Below are positions 46,886 to 58,299 of a stretch of DNA of 64,000 bases, piece after piece. Source of the stretch: Hypomyces perniciosus (Eukaryota > Ascomycota > Sordariomycetes > Hypocreales > Hypocreaceae); assembly GCA_008477525.1 (NCBI GenBank), contig SPDT01000006.1, positions 2,259,501-2,323,500 of the forward strand. The letters are read 5' to 3'. Numbering within the stretch: the stretch's first letter is position 1; every line of letters begins with the position of its first letter. The position numbers were made by a program, and so were the translations under genes. The notes under the pieces were generated by a model. That model searched no databases. It was not told the DNA's origin and saw only the letters and a program-made list of their open reading frames with translations.

Positions 46886-46946
46886 TCTTCTTCTTCTTCT
46901 TCTTCTTCTTCTTCTTCTTCTCCTTCTTCTCCTTCTTCTCCTTCTT
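46886..46946. repeat. TTC/CTT microsatellite
   Basis: About 20 TTC units, the last ones with TCC interruptions, about 0.35 kb upstream of the BTB gene. Plus-strand reading gives runs of Leu, minus-strand reading gives runs of Lys, which explains the long artefactual open frames. Confidence 0.9.
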
Positions 46947-47147
46947 CACGACTTTATTACTACATCCTTCCCCTCCACAATACATTCCCTGTCTCGCCCT
47001 GTTTTCTCTCGCCATTAGACTCTTTCTTATCTGGCTAGTTCCACCGTCAGACGTCCGTGAGCTGCAGAAGCGGTGAAAATGACCCAACTCCCGCCCCTCT
47101 TCTGTCTTCTGTCTTTCCTTTCCTCTCTCTTATACTACTACTGCTGC

Positions 47148-47150
<3 letters not shown>

Positions 47151-47179
<29 letters not shown>
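47151..47179. repeat. TC dinucleotide repeat in the BTB gene leader
   Basis: About 14 TC units about 100 bp upstream of the ATG at 47282. CT-rich tracts are common just upstream of fungal transcription starts, so this may be promoter or leader sequence. Confidence 0.85.
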
Positions 47180-47184
<5 letters not shown>

Positions 47185-47281
47185 GTCTGAGTTGCTCTCG
47201 TATCAACACCACGAGCTAGGGCCGGACAGCAGTAGCCATCGATTCCAATCGTATTCGGCACGATAGAAATATCATTGCACC

Positions 47282-48307
47282 ATGGTTTCCTTTTACAAGC
47301 CAAACACTATCAGTCGGCCCATGTCTGGGCTTAGTCGTCTCACTCTTAACAAGAAGTTACCACCATTGCCCAAGCTACCCGAGTCAGAGATAGCCACTGT
47401 TCTTGTAGGCTCCAAGATGCGCAGCTTCCAAGTTAACCGCCAGCTTCTTTGCGAAGCCTCCCCTTTCTTCCGCGAGCGTCTTGAGGACCCATTCCACTCC
47501 CAAACTATCTCACTATGGTTGCCCAGCGAGTCATCCGCCATGTTTGCCCTATTCGTTGAGTGGCTGCACTCTCCACATAGTTTCCGAGGTTATCTGGACG
47601 ACGTCATTACTGCAGCCCACGAGACGAGCGAACGGGCATCTCAGGACATACATTGGGCCATTGTTCACCTTCACCTCTTCGCCTCGCAGCTCTCCTTACA
47701 CTCGCTACAGGATTTAGCCATGGATGCCATTCAAGACCTTTATCTCAAATGTGACTGGGATGTCCCGCCCAGGCTTGTTGTTTACCTTTACACCGAATGC
47801 GAAGCCGGGCCCGCTGTACGCCTACGCCGCTGGGCTGTTGCCATGGTTGCCTTCTCCCTGGCCGTAGGCTGCCAACTCAAGTTCCACCCTCAAGATATGG
47901 CTACGTCGGATCCGAATCAGTTCCACGCCCTCTTCAAGTCAATACCCGAGTTCGCCCGCGACTATGCCACGCACATTGGAAACATGAACGCAGCAGGTCA
48001 CGATGTTCGCTTCAAGAACCCGCAGCTGCGCATCTCGGCCAACCAGCTCCGAAACGAGGGGCGGGCTTTCGGCTTTCGCGAGTGTTCGTTTCACTCGCAT
48101 CGTGCTGCCGTCGGAGAGGGACTATGTCCACACACAGCCATCAGAACGCCGAGCAGGATAATGAGCGAGCCCGATATGCCGTCAAGGTGGTCGAGGTGCA
48201 AGCGGCGAAATGGGTCACGATCTCTGTTTTCGTGGCATAGCGAGAAGAATGAGAAGAAGAGCTTCGTCCAGTCTATTGCGAGCACGTTCATGGCCCGGAT
48301 GCCGTGA
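47282..48307 (+). CDS. BTB/POZ-domain protein
   Basis: Single exon, 341 residues. The Met at 47282 (context CACCATGGTT) begins an N-terminal basic and Ser-rich segment, then the BTB core at about residues 34-112: SEIATVLVGSKMRSFQVNRQLLCEASPFFRERL, and FALFVEWLHS. The V-L-x-H/N-x-x-L-L-x-x-S-x-F-F pattern matches BTB domains, which dimerise and often bind Cullin-3. A helical region with Leu and Trp residues (RLVVYLYTECEAGPAVRLRRWAVAMVAFSLAV) follows, as in many fungal BTB proteins of this type. The C-terminal 70 residues are Ser/Arg-rich (PSRWSRCKRRNGSRSLFSWHSEKNEKK). Substrate and function unknown. The adjacent CT repeat and 48328-48363 poly-C tract flank the gene. Confidence 0.88.
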   Translation: MVSFYKPNTISRPMSGLSRLTLNKKLPPLPKLPESEIATVLVGSKMRSFQVNRQLLCEASPFFRERLEDPFHSQTISLWLPSESSAMFALFVEWLHSPHSFRGYLDDVITAAHETSERASQDIHWAIVHLHLFASQLSLHSLQDLAMDAIQDLYLKCDWDVPPRLVVYLYTECEAGPAVRLRRWAVAMVAFSLAVGCQLKFHPQDMATSDPNQFHALFKSIPEFARDYATHIGNMNAAGHDVRFKNPQLRISANQLRNEGRAFGFRECSFHSHRAAVGEGLCPHTAIRTPSRIMSEPDMPSRWSRCKRRNGSRSLFSWHSEKNEKKSFVQSIASTFMARMP

Positions 48308-49731
48308 AACTGGGAGACATGCGCTCCTTCCCCCCTCCCTCCCCTCCTCCCTCCCCCCCCCTGGCTCCACAGCCAGTACTATCAGGACCTACTATATCCT
48401 GTGACGCAAGTGGTCGCGTCAACTATGATATCCCATTTCAGTTGTCTTGTCCTTTGAAACAAGTCAAGTTCTGAAAGGTGCCCGAGCTCCGCAGAAGTGG
48501 CCTCGGAGAACACACTCCTGAGCCGCCAACCTGGAATTGCCCGAACTGCCTCGGGGAATGATAGTCGAAGACTCAATTCAGGCTCATTGGCATCTAATGG
48601 CGGGTTCTCCCTGCCATGGAGCAATGCACAAGAGTCACTGACACTTATTCCCAGCCGGCTCATTGTCACTGACTCAGGCCTTGGGATGTTGCCGTCTCAT
48701 CATATGAGAGAGACCACTATACATTCCTTAATGACTTCATGATTGTGATGAAAAGCTAGGGTACCTAGTCTGAGCACGCCTGAACTAGTGTCCTATAATG
48801 TCTACTTCACGTTCACATGCATGAGAATATGTGCCTACGAGGACAAATATATTTAGATTTCTACACCATTTGCAAGACGCACTTAGGATGGTACACTTTA
48901 ATACGAAGTAGCGAATGGATGGTTCATGATCCACTACGCGTTCCCCAAGACACCAACCTCTTCATTTTTCAATTTTTTTTTTCTTTTCTATTGAATCACT
49001 CGAGAGACAAATGAAAAATATCATCAAGGTGTCAAAAAAACTGTGTCCGATATATCGTAAAAGTTGTGGGCTACAGCTAGGCACACAAAGTGAGAGCCTC
49101 TAAACCATTCCCACTCAATGCATGAGGACGAGCTCAAAAACAATTTTGCATGCCCGGTGGATAGGGCACTGACATGTATATCGTATCCTTCATCAAGACC
49201 ATGTTTCCATCACGGTGAAACGTAAATGCACAATAAACAATGAACTCAGCCTGTTCAGCTTTGACCCCAATCGCTAGATGGCTCATGCCATTCAAGACTT
49301 GCAAGCAACGAAGGGGGGATCGGTGGGACAGGACAAAAAATGCAATAACATTTCCGGAGGCGTTGTCGTAGACCTCGATATCCATCGTTCATTCATAAAA
49401 ATCATCATGGGTATCCGTCACAATCGAAACCCGGTACCAACGTCATAGATCCATCCAAGAAAAGAAATGCCAAAAGAAAAAAGAATGTACGTGAGTCTAG
49501 AGTAGATCGAAATCCTCTTTGAGAGAATGCGATATCTAGTCCTCTGGTATATAACGATTGGAAAGGAAAAAAACACGTAGTCGCATGGAATTCGCTGTCA
49601 TCTAGATGTCGCGGCGCAAGCAGATGGTGGTATGTATCCGTCTTCCAAGATGGATTGGACAACGTCCATAAGATCGTCAAGAATCATGAGGTAGATGAGC
49701 CTCATCAATGTGCACAAAAGGAGTGGCATGA
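48308..49731. other. Convergent intergenic region
   Basis: 1.4 kb between facing 3' ends, with a C-rich tract at 48328-48363 and A/T runs near 48966-48985. Small open frames are not supported. Confidence 0.45.
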
Positions 49732-51681
49732 TCAGAAAGGCGACTGAGACCGCCGGCGCGATGGGTCGCGACGGCGAAAGTCTTTGAGTCGCTCATCAAT
49801 GTAAGCAAGACGGCTTCGCAAAGATGACTTTGTTGGTGTTGTCTCAGCATCGGCAGGCTGTTGGACGGTAGCAAAGGGTCGACGTATGACACCAAAGTCA
49901 ATAGCAGAAATGCTTGCCGATCGCCGATTCGGAAAAGAAGAGCTCGCGTTGGCGGCAGAAAATGGCGAACCCAGTCTGTGCGGTATCTCCGCCGGAGGTG
50001 GAGCAAGGTTCAACGGAGTCTTGCTTTTGGCCGCCTCGTTCTCGCCAGAGGCGGGAGCCTTCGACGCCTCAAAAAGCTCCTGTAGGTTGGTTCGGGGGAC
50101 GAAAAGAGTGTCGCGCTGATTCGAAGCAGTGGAGCTAAACTCGGGAAATGGTGTTTCCAGGCTTGAACCAGCGCTCTTCGCAGATGGATCTGTCCAGAAG
50201 TCTGAGCCAAGACTCGGCCGTTTGGTCCTCCAGGGTTCCAATGCCGACAGCCTAGACCTTCGTCTTTGTGTGCTGGATCGGCTGTTGTTGAGCCTCGCTG
50301 GAGATCCAAGGCTGCGCCGCCTGGTACCGACAGTGTGGCTCTGCCTCTGCTCTAGGCCCACGCCAAAGCTGCTTGTTAGTGGGTTGGATGAGCTAGGACC
50401 ATAACTTCTAGCTATGAACGGGGACCCTAGTCGAGCGCTTCCAGGGTTTGTAGTATCCATGCCCGTCGCGGAAGCAGTGGCTTCAGCAGGCGCTGGTGTC
50501 TGAATTTTGGCCATTGGCTCAGGTTGAGATCTAGTGAGCTGCGCCAAAGGCCCATTGGGCTGCATAGATTCGCAGGTGCTCATAGCCAAAGACAAAACCA
50601 TGTCATTGCCTGAAAATACTGAAGGTGAACGGAGAGGCGCCAAACGACGATTCCAAAAGCGGCTCGCCGTCCTGCCAAATGGTGTAGGGCTGTGGCCCAG
50701 ATAGTAGCGATTGCGCGCGGTGGTTGCGACCCCGGCTTTGCACAGCTCTCTGAGGTGAGCACGAGTAGCTGCGCAGCTGTGTGGCCATTGCATATAGGAT
50801 GCGGGGACATCAAGAGTTGGTGTTATGCTGCCGCTCTTGTTCTCACATTTCGTCTGGGACCTCGAGCCTTTCCAGCTGCGTTTGGCCTCTCTAGCGACGC
50901 GCATGCACACTCCGTGCGGAGGGATGCCACTCTTGCCAATTCGGAAAGGAGTGACATGGGGATCTTGTAGATAAGTCATGTATGTAGACCATAGGTGATG
51001 GCTCATTGGTCTGGACCACGGTGCCTTCCGTGATCTCTTCTTCGAGGAAATGGGATTGCGCGTCGGTTTCACGGTCTTGTTTGCATCATCTACAGAAAGG
51101 ATATTTGCAAATTGGTCAGCCTCCTCGATCTCAGGACTGTATTGACTGAAGTCGTCCGAATTCAATGAGTAGCGGCTGAACAGCGAGGCGCTGGTGTGGG
51201 TTGAGTGCGCTGTTGATGGCCGACTGGATTCGCACTCTGGACTCGACTCGAGGCTGCTGTAGGCCTGGTCGAGGGACCAGTCCGGAAATCGCTTGGGCGA
51301 TAGCGAAGGAACTGTGCGAGGCGCTGGGGTCTTTGGGGGGGAGAAAGTTCTCCCGCGAAGTTCCTCATCGGCGTAGTCGGAGAATTCAAAGTCGTATGGG
51401 TTAAACCGAGGGAACGGAGTAATTATATCCACCATGTCTTCGTCAAGCAAGCGAGGTTCCTCGATGCTGGGGATAGGGACGTCGGCTGTAGCGACCGATG
51501 CAAGAAATTGCTGGGTAGGGGCGTTTAGTTGAGATGCATTCCGCTTCCTGAGTCGAAATCGCGGTCGCGGGGGTGAAGGGGGTCGAGCTTCAATTTCTGC
51601 GAAGGGCTCTGGGGTTTTAGGCCCCAGGGACTTGCGGGATGCTCGCGACCGAGGGGCCATAAGGGATTGCAAGGGAGGCAT
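49732..51681 (-). CDS. Large Ser/Pro/Arg-rich protein, unknown
   Basis: Single exon, 649 residues; the start MPPLQSLMAPRSRASRKSLG lies at 51681 with a CATAGT context on the plus strand. Order: basic Pro-rich start (PPSPPRPRFRLRKRN); a Phe/Asp/Tyr-rich segment (ITPFPRFNPYDFEFSDYADEELRG); a long Ser/Pro region; then the one segment with the character of a folded domain, at about residues 235-345: WSTYMTYLQDPHVTPFRIG, GIPPHGVCMRVAREAKRSWKG, YMQWPHSCAATRAHLRELCKAG, and RNRYYLGHSPTPFGRTASRFWNRR. The last half is low-complexity, with an end of Arg/Ser and a helix (SLRSRLAYIDERLKDFRRRD). The Trp/His/Cys-rich middle may be a conserved unknown domain. The long plus-strand open frames opposite are shadows. 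Confidence 0.82.
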   Translation of the reverse strand: MPPLQSLMAPRSRASRKSLGPKTPEPFAEIEARPPSPPRPRFRLRKRNASQLNAPTQQFLASVATADVPIPSIEEPRLLDEDMVDIITPFPRFNPYDFEFSDYADEELRGRTFSPPKTPAPRTVPSLSPKRFPDWSLDQAYSSLESSPECESSRPSTAHSTHTSASLFSRYSLNSDDFSQYSPEIEEADQFANILSVDDANKTVKPTRNPISSKKRSRKAPWSRPMSHHLWSTYMTYLQDPHVTPFRIGKSGIPPHGVCMRVAREAKRSWKGSRSQTKCENKSGSITPTLDVPASYMQWPHSCAATRAHLRELCKAGVATTARNRYYLGHSPTPFGRTASRFWNRRLAPLRSPSVFSGNDMVLSLAMSTCESMQPNGPLAQLTRSQPEPMAKIQTPAPAEATASATGMDTTNPGSARLGSPFIARSYGPSSSNPLTSSFGVGLEQRQSHTVGTRRRSLGSPARLNNSRSSTQRRRSRLSALEPWRTKRPSLGSDFWTDPSAKSAGSSLETPFPEFSSTASNQRDTLFVPRTNLQELFEASKAPASGENEAAKSKTPLNLAPPPAEIPHRLGSPFSAANASSSFPNRRSASISAIDFGVIRRPFATVQQPADAETTPTKSSLRSRLAYIDERLKDFRRRDPSRRRSQSPF

Positions 51682-54600
51682 AGTGGGCGACGTGGTATGC
51701 GGATGCGCTCAGATGTTTGAGGTTGGGAAAGCTGAGCGAGGGTGCGCGTGCCGGCGGTAATAACAACAGCAGTGCTTCGTAGTAGTAGTAATGCAATAGA
51801 GGCAGCTCCAGTTTAGATCCCGCCACAATCAGTGCCGTGCCAAAGACTTAAAGCTGACGACAATGTCTTGGGTCAAGGAATGATGACGAATGTTTTGTTT
51901 TGTTTTGTTGTTGTTTATTTGCGCGCGACGTGCGTAGCCGGGAACGCGCTGATAGGATCGATTGAGCTGTGCGAACGAGCGCCAGGCCAGCAGCGACTAT
52001 GGAGGAAATAAAGCGCCTGGCTTGGAGTGCGATGCGCTCGAGCGAGCGATCGGGTATTATGTATTCATGCGACGATTGAAGGTCAAAAGGAAAACAGCGA
52101 GTCGTCGCGAAGGGGGAGTTGTGCGCGGGTTTGGGTCAGGGTTTGGGCCGTATGTGTCGGGTCCTCTGCCTTCTGCCGACGGTTGTGCGGTGAGAAGCAA
52201 GGGGGGACGGTCAAGGAAAACTGGTGTCGCTGTCGAGTCTCAAACTGAGCATCGCAATGCGGCGATGGCGCAAATGTCGTCGAGGAAACCAAAAAAATAA
52301 GCGCTTCGAACTGGCGATGCTGTCCGAAGCGGCAATTTCGCAAATTGACGACACAGCTGCTCCCCACGGGCGCGGGATCGCTCGCACAGAGGGGACAGCC
52401 GCAAAGGAAGGACTGGAATGGAGAAGATGGGGGAGAGAGGCGAGCGGCCCAGGGTACTGCTGGGTTTGTATGTAGGACAGTGGAGAGCCCAGGTGCAGCA
52501 CCATCAGAGGCACAGCGGAGGCGGGCCTGCTGGAACCAGCAGCGGGTGGCGCGGACCCTCCTGGCGCTCAACTGCTGTGGCTACTGGCCAGTGCTGGCAG
52601 TGATCTGGGGCTGCTGAAACCAAGGTCCTCCACCGCAGTTGACTTGCCAGGTTCCACGTTTCCTCCCCGAAAAGAGGGCCCTGAGGGGCCAGGGCCAGGC
52701 TGTTGGCGGATGCTAGTGCTTGTGCGAGTTGAGTGACTCGCCCAACCGCTGCGACACGGGCCTGTTCTGTTCTCCGCTTCGCAGGACGAGCGGAGGAGCT
52801 CACTCACAGGTAGGTCGAGTTATGTCTGTATTGTCGATGCTGCTGCTGCAAAGGAAGAAGTATTAGTAGGCCTGTGCAGCGTACGAGTCGGGCTGCGTGT
52901 CCTTTCAACTCAGTACGTAGTGCTCGTAGATGGTACTGTCTTGACGTGTACTGGGACCTACCTGACAGTCAAATGTCAATGTGTTGTGGCGCGCGAGCAA
53001 CAGCGGAGCGGGAGAGGCCCAAAACAAAAGCAAGAACACCGATTGAGGCGTTTGAGTCGGTCCGGTCACTGTGTTTCTTGCTCCTGGCTGGAGAATACTA
53101 CATACTAGATACTAGTACTCGTATAGACTGTTTCTTGTTTCTACCGCACTGCCAGGGGTGAAGTGAGTCTTTGTGACTTATCACCGTCCTGTACTGTGTG
53201 AGCGCGCGCCGTGCGGACTTAGATGTCCTTGGTTGGCCAGAGCAGACAGTGCATCCGGGGGGCGTGTGCGTACGTACGTGCGTGGAAGCTGTTAAGAATG
53301 GATGCTTTGTCCGCACACTTCCCGATCCGCAGGGCTTTGGAGGGTGTGACGCTCACACTTCCCACATCGGATGCCTCTGCCGTGCAGCCCAGAAGCCATG
53401 TATGTACGGAGTATGTACAGTTGATTCCGAAATGCGACAGGTAGCGCCGACAGGTGTTGGACGATTCGATTCGATGCCGATGCAAGGGCTCGGAAGCCCT
53501 TCCGGTGTGGACGAAAGGCGGGAGGCTGGGGTCTTTGTCCAGTCGATGCTGGCAAGGTTTTTGCTTCTTGTGTTCCTGCGAGGACAAGGAGTGGATGATG
53601 TGGTATGTATGTACTAGTACTAGGCAAGTTTGACGAGAGTGTGAAAATATTGTGAAATACTTCGTACACACTGTACATATCTCGCATTGACAAGTGCTCC
53701 TGCAGATACGGAGATTTATCGTGGGTTCGCATCTGGAAGGAGAAAGCCCCATCATGCGGCGAGATGGAGAAGCTTCACGATCAAAATCCCCGCAGAAGAA
53801 CGAGACAAAAACACACGCCAACGCCGTCATCGTCTTTGTATCTCGATCCTAGACTACTTATGATACTTTGACTTCACCTACAACATGGAAACAATGGCAT
53901 TGTTTTGCAATTGATCCGCCTTTCACCAGAGAGTCGTCACAGAAAATTTCACCGACATCGATTTCGGCGGTTTATTGAGATAAAGTGGTACGCGAGAGTG
54001 ACGCGGTTGAGACGCGTCTGTGGAGAATGGCTTACTTAAGTTCAAAAAGCCAGCGCATCTAAAAGCGGGGATTGGCTACAAAGTACTCCGTACAAAGTAC
54101 ATACTCGTACATCACTGGCCTATCAGCTAAGCGATCAATATCACACCTTCATGCTACATGTGAGTACCCTCAGAGGCCGTCCCTATGAACAACCTTTTAC
54201 CTCAATTGATGCGGTAGAAAGCGGAAGTGTGTCTTCCTGCTTTGGATCTGTGGCCTATTTTTTGATACTCTCAGAGAGATATCTATCAAAGCCCCGGCGA
54301 AAATATGGAAGTGCATGCCCTCGATCTCCATTCGGATTACCTAGTACGCAGTGGCTCCATCAATCCAATGAGACCGTGCAGAACATGTAGCAAGCTATTG
54401 GACAGCAACCGGGGCTTACGTCCATTGATACGCTTGAAAAGCTCCACGGCATAACTGGATAGGCCAATGAGGGAGTTGCCTATGCATGGAGCAGTGCCAG
54501 CAAGACAAGACCAATTGGTGAGTTACCTAGTTGCGAGAGTTGTGGAGAAGGCCTTTCATCTTGCACTCCCATAAGTCAATTCATTTGTTGTCTCTCTGTC

Positions 54601-56309
54601 AATCGTCCACTCTCTTTGCATAGGCTCCACGGTTAGGCTTCCAATCGGAAATGGAAATTGGCCCCACAAAGCAATAATACTATGTTGCCATCCTTTTTAG
54701 CCTCGAGGCGGGATTCAGCTGGGCTACGAAAGTTCACTTCTCACACTTGGAAGAGGCTTAAGACCATTTTTAAGACACTTACAGAATGGGAGATGTCAGG
54801 GCTTCTCGAAAGACTCACCTCACACCAGCTACCATATCGGGCTACAGCCCCGGTAGGCAACCCGGTTTGAGGAGCTGCAACACGCAGAACATATGTATGT
54901 GATACGTGGTAATATACGAGGTACTTCTTATGCAGTCAAGGAGTCGCCCCAAAAAAAGCCGCCCCGGGATGCAATTTTGGTGTCCATTCTCCGCGGGGAA
55001 TAACCCCGGATAATTGTCAGGGATCAAGACCAGATGCCCCATTTTCCGTCAAGAGGTTGTTGGTTGAGTTAATATATAGTAGTTAGGAGTATGGGGGTGA
55101 CGGAACAACATGATGCTACCAATTCAAGTTTAGACCTCGCAACATGGTCATCGTGATAACGGGTCGCTGTTTTGGAACTGAATGTAGTAGGAACGGGTCG
55201 GTATGTCGTCGCAATGAAAGGTAAGTGTCATCTGTCAGCCCTTATAGACCTGGAGGTGTTTATCACGATAGCATTGGTATCAAGGGCCTTCAACTACGGC
55301 CACCCAGCGATTAACAGTCCTTTCTGGCGATGCATAGGTTTCAATGGGACTTCGCCTGGCCCCGAAGCACCAGAGCCTTGAAGTCATGCAGCTGCCAGAA
55401 ATGAAAGCACCAATCAATCCTAGGTGATGCTCTCGCCCCAGGTCCGCACTCGATATTCGACACGGCCTTGGCGTGTTGACGTTGTGACAGTTGACTGGCT
55501 TCCTGTCATCCTCCTCCAGCATCGTGATCCTATAGAGGATGGACTTCTGCCAATCAGACCTCCGTAGGATCGTATCAGCCATGCCACCTGACCATGACAA
55601 CGCAGGTCTGCGATCCACAACTGTCAGTCGTATTGGGGAGAGACGGTTAGATACTGGCAAAAGCATAAGATGAGAAAAAATATGGGTGTAAGGCGAGAGG
55701 AATGGACAGGATGACACTGTTCCACGTATGTCCGCCTCTCTGTGTGCGAGTTCGATGACGGCATCCATTGGTCGGCATTTCCGAGGCAGCTGTATTGCTG
55801 TGGATTATTCGACAGACGTCAGATGAAGTGCATATGGGCTGACCTGTACTCCGTATCCTACAATCAGATGGTGGGGCCCTTCTTGGGCATGAATGCCATC
55901 TCCCAAATCTCTTCTTTTCGGGGTGTTTTGAAGAATTCCCTAGCATTTCTCGTGAAGAGAGAAACAAGGAACGAACATCGCATGCTGAGTTTTAACATCT
56001 CCGAGTTTCTACAAGGGTTTTCAAGCCTTTTTTAACTCCCGTCTCTATCGGAGATTCGGATCCGCTGTTACCCACCTGCGGGCCCCACGCTGGCCATCGC
56101 TTTTTGCCCCTAAAACTTAACTAATCCTTCACTTGCAGCCTCATTCTGACCGGTTAACAGGTTCGAATTGCGTCACATCTTCCATCGCCTACGAAGCAAC
56201 GAAAAGAAAGAAGGCATCAGCACAGTCATCGAAAAAAAAAACATCTCGGTTGTTCTTCTCCTATTTCAACGTCGAAGCACTTCCTTGTGTTCTGTTCTAT
56301 CATTCCATC
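51682..56309. other. 4.6 kb region without a convincing gene
   Basis: Lies between the divergent 649-residue gene and the Rtg2-like gene. TACTCCGTA-type motifs at 53405-53413, 54084-54092 and 55847-55855. A (TAG)n run at 51776-51790. The longest frames (163 codons minus at 52083, 203 minus at 53219, 162 minus at 55280) lack domains, good starts and coding bias. It could hide a short, intron-rich gene or a noncoding RNA; from the bases alone I see neither. Confidence 0.45.
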
Positions 56310-58172
56310 ATGCCGACAGCCGATATCATCACCTTGGACAACCTGGCCGAGAAGCTCCCACTATGGCATCCGGACGGCGACAATCATCTCTATGCTGTTG
56401 TTGATATGGGAAGGTCTGTTCCTCTGTATCCCATTCATTTCTTTTCGTTTGTTGACGTCTTCCAGTAATGGAATCCGTTTCTCTATTACTTCTCTGGCAC
56501 CGCCTCGCACTCGTCTTCTCCCCCCAGTCTTCTCCTCGCGAGCTGCCATCTCTCTATTTGATGCCTTGACGCCGTCCCCTTTTGGACCTGTCTTCCCCCC
56601 TGCTACCATTGAGTCGGTTTCGTCCGCCATCTCCCGCTTCCATCACCTTGCTATCGTCCATGATGTTCCTCCCAAGCAGATCATGGTCCTGGCTACAGAG
56701 GCAATGCGCCGTGCTGCCAACGCTCCTGAAATGCTTGACGCCATTGCCAGAGCAACGGGAGGTCTGGGTGTTCATATCCTAGATCCACCCGTTGAAACGC
56801 TCCTCGGAGCGGTGATGGGCTCGAGGAGTGGCCTGGGTGGTGTCCCAGGCGGCGCCTTGTTCCTCGATCTCGGAGGCGGCAGTGTGCAAATGACTTGGGT
56901 GGATACCAGCAACGACCGATATGAAATCTACGCCGCACTTGCTGGTGAGAGCATGCCGTATGGTGCTGCCAAGCTCATACGCGTGCTGGAAGAGCACCCA
57001 GAGGAAGTAAAGTTGATGGAGACGACCAAGCTAAGGGATGGTATAAGAAAGGTATATGCCGATCTTTGCTCCAAGTTCCCAGCCCTTCAAGCCATCAAGG
57101 CAGCCTACGAAAGGGGCGAAAACTCTCTCGTGGACGTCTATATGTGCGGTGGTGGGTTCCGTGGGTACGGAAGTATGCTGATGCATAGCGACCCAATCAA
57201 CCCCTATCCAATCCCATCTTCCAACACCTACTCCGTCGATGGTGCTCGTTTTAAGCAGACGACCAGGATGCTTCAAGTCAATCAAGACTACGAGGGGAAG
57301 ATCTTTGGTTTGTCTAAAAGGCGTCGACAACAATTCCCTGCCATCATTACTGTCGTGGAGGCATTCATTGAGGCGGTCCCAAATATCGGCTGGGTCACAT
57401 TCTGTGGAGGCTCTAATAGGCAAGGTGCCTTGATGATGAAGCTCCCCCAAGAGATCAGGGAGAGCAATCCGCTCGATGTACTTGCTAATGTCAGGGAGCT
57501 CGAGCAACCAGTCTTCGACGCCGTCCTGCAAAAGCTATCAACCGCCCTGCCCCAAGACGTGGATTTCTCTCACATGCCCAGCATCTTCAGCACTGGTATG
57601 GGGTTGCTCTTCGTCAGGGAAGCTTGGAATCGCCATGGCTACGATGCTGATTCAAACACCTCGTTTGCCCTGCATGACGCTATTTCCCGCGATACGGACT
57701 CTCCCGGTTTGACGCACCTAGCCCGTGCAATTCTTGGTCTGGGCATCTCCGCAAGGTGGGGAGGCAACCTCGGCCCTGTGGATGCACAACTACACAGGGG
57801 CCTACAAGGAATACTCGAGAATCGCAACTTAGATGCACCGTTTTGGGTGCAGTATCTTGGTGCTATCGCTGGTGTTCTTGCCACTATTTTCCCCGTCATG
57901 CCCAAGCAGGCCGATCAAGTCTCGAGAGCCGTCAGGTTGGTCTTTTCCACTCTGCACACCATCATAATATCTAACAGCGATATAGCTTTGATTCATACGT
58001 CGAGAAGAGACAAGGCAAAAAGGACAAGATTGTCTTGAAGATAAGCGTGGCCGCCGAGAATGCCAAAGGCATCCATCTAGAAGACCTCGTCGACTACGTC
58101 AATGCAGCCGCCAAGAACGATGGCGTAAAGCCTTCCAAGAAGATTGCTGCACAAATAGTCATCCAATCATAG
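56310..58172 (+). CDS. RTG2: Retrograde regulation protein 2 homologue (Ppx/GppA phosphatase family)
   Basis: Three exons, 56310-56413, 56466-57935 and 57986-58172, with phases AG|T and AG|C, give 586 residues, near the 588 of yeast Rtg2. The N-terminus carries the sugar-kinase/Hsp70/actin fold start (LYAVVDMGSNGIRFSIT), the second phosphate-binding loop LFLDLGGGSVQMTW and an adenosine-type motif VYMCGGGFRGYG. MVLATEAMRRAANAPEML and the FCGGSNRQGALMMKLP segment also fit the Ppx/GppA exopolyphosphatase family. In yeast Rtg2 relays mitochondrial dysfunction to nuclear genes of glutamate synthesis; in filamentous fungi the role is less clear. The catalytic loop residues (D, G) are present, so nucleotide or phosphate binding is probable. 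Its stop is 127 bp from the stop of the convergent Zn2Cys6 gene. Confidence 0.93.
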
Positions 58173-58299
58173 TTCATTAATCCTATCCAAACTTTTCCAG
58201 CAGAGACAAAAAAGGCCGATTTCATATCTCATAAGCATCAGATTCTTCCAAACAACGTGTCATCATCACTCATTTAACCCCCTTCAATAACACATGATA

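Larger units (their letters stand above)
44557..47281. other. 2.7 kb intergenic region with simple repeats and palindromes
   Basis: Between two plus-strand genes. Contains an 11-bp inverted repeat (45340-45391), three TACTCCGTA/TACGGAGTA copies (46036, 46278, 46285), long TTC and TC microsatellites and CT-rich DNA leading to the BTB gene. Open frames here (for example 46575-47018) owe their length to TTC repeats. No supported gene. Confidence 0.5.

Noticed and set aside
46575..47018. Plus-strand frame of 147 codons with a Leu run
   Set aside because: Its length depends on a TTC microsatellite.
53219..53830. Minus-strand frame of 203 codons and overlapping plus frames
   Set aside because: Cys/His/Ser-rich composition of random kind, several frames equally open, motif TACGGAGTA within it, no domain.
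55280..55768. Minus-strand frame of 162 codons
   Set aside because: No domain or conserved pattern recognised; composition near random.
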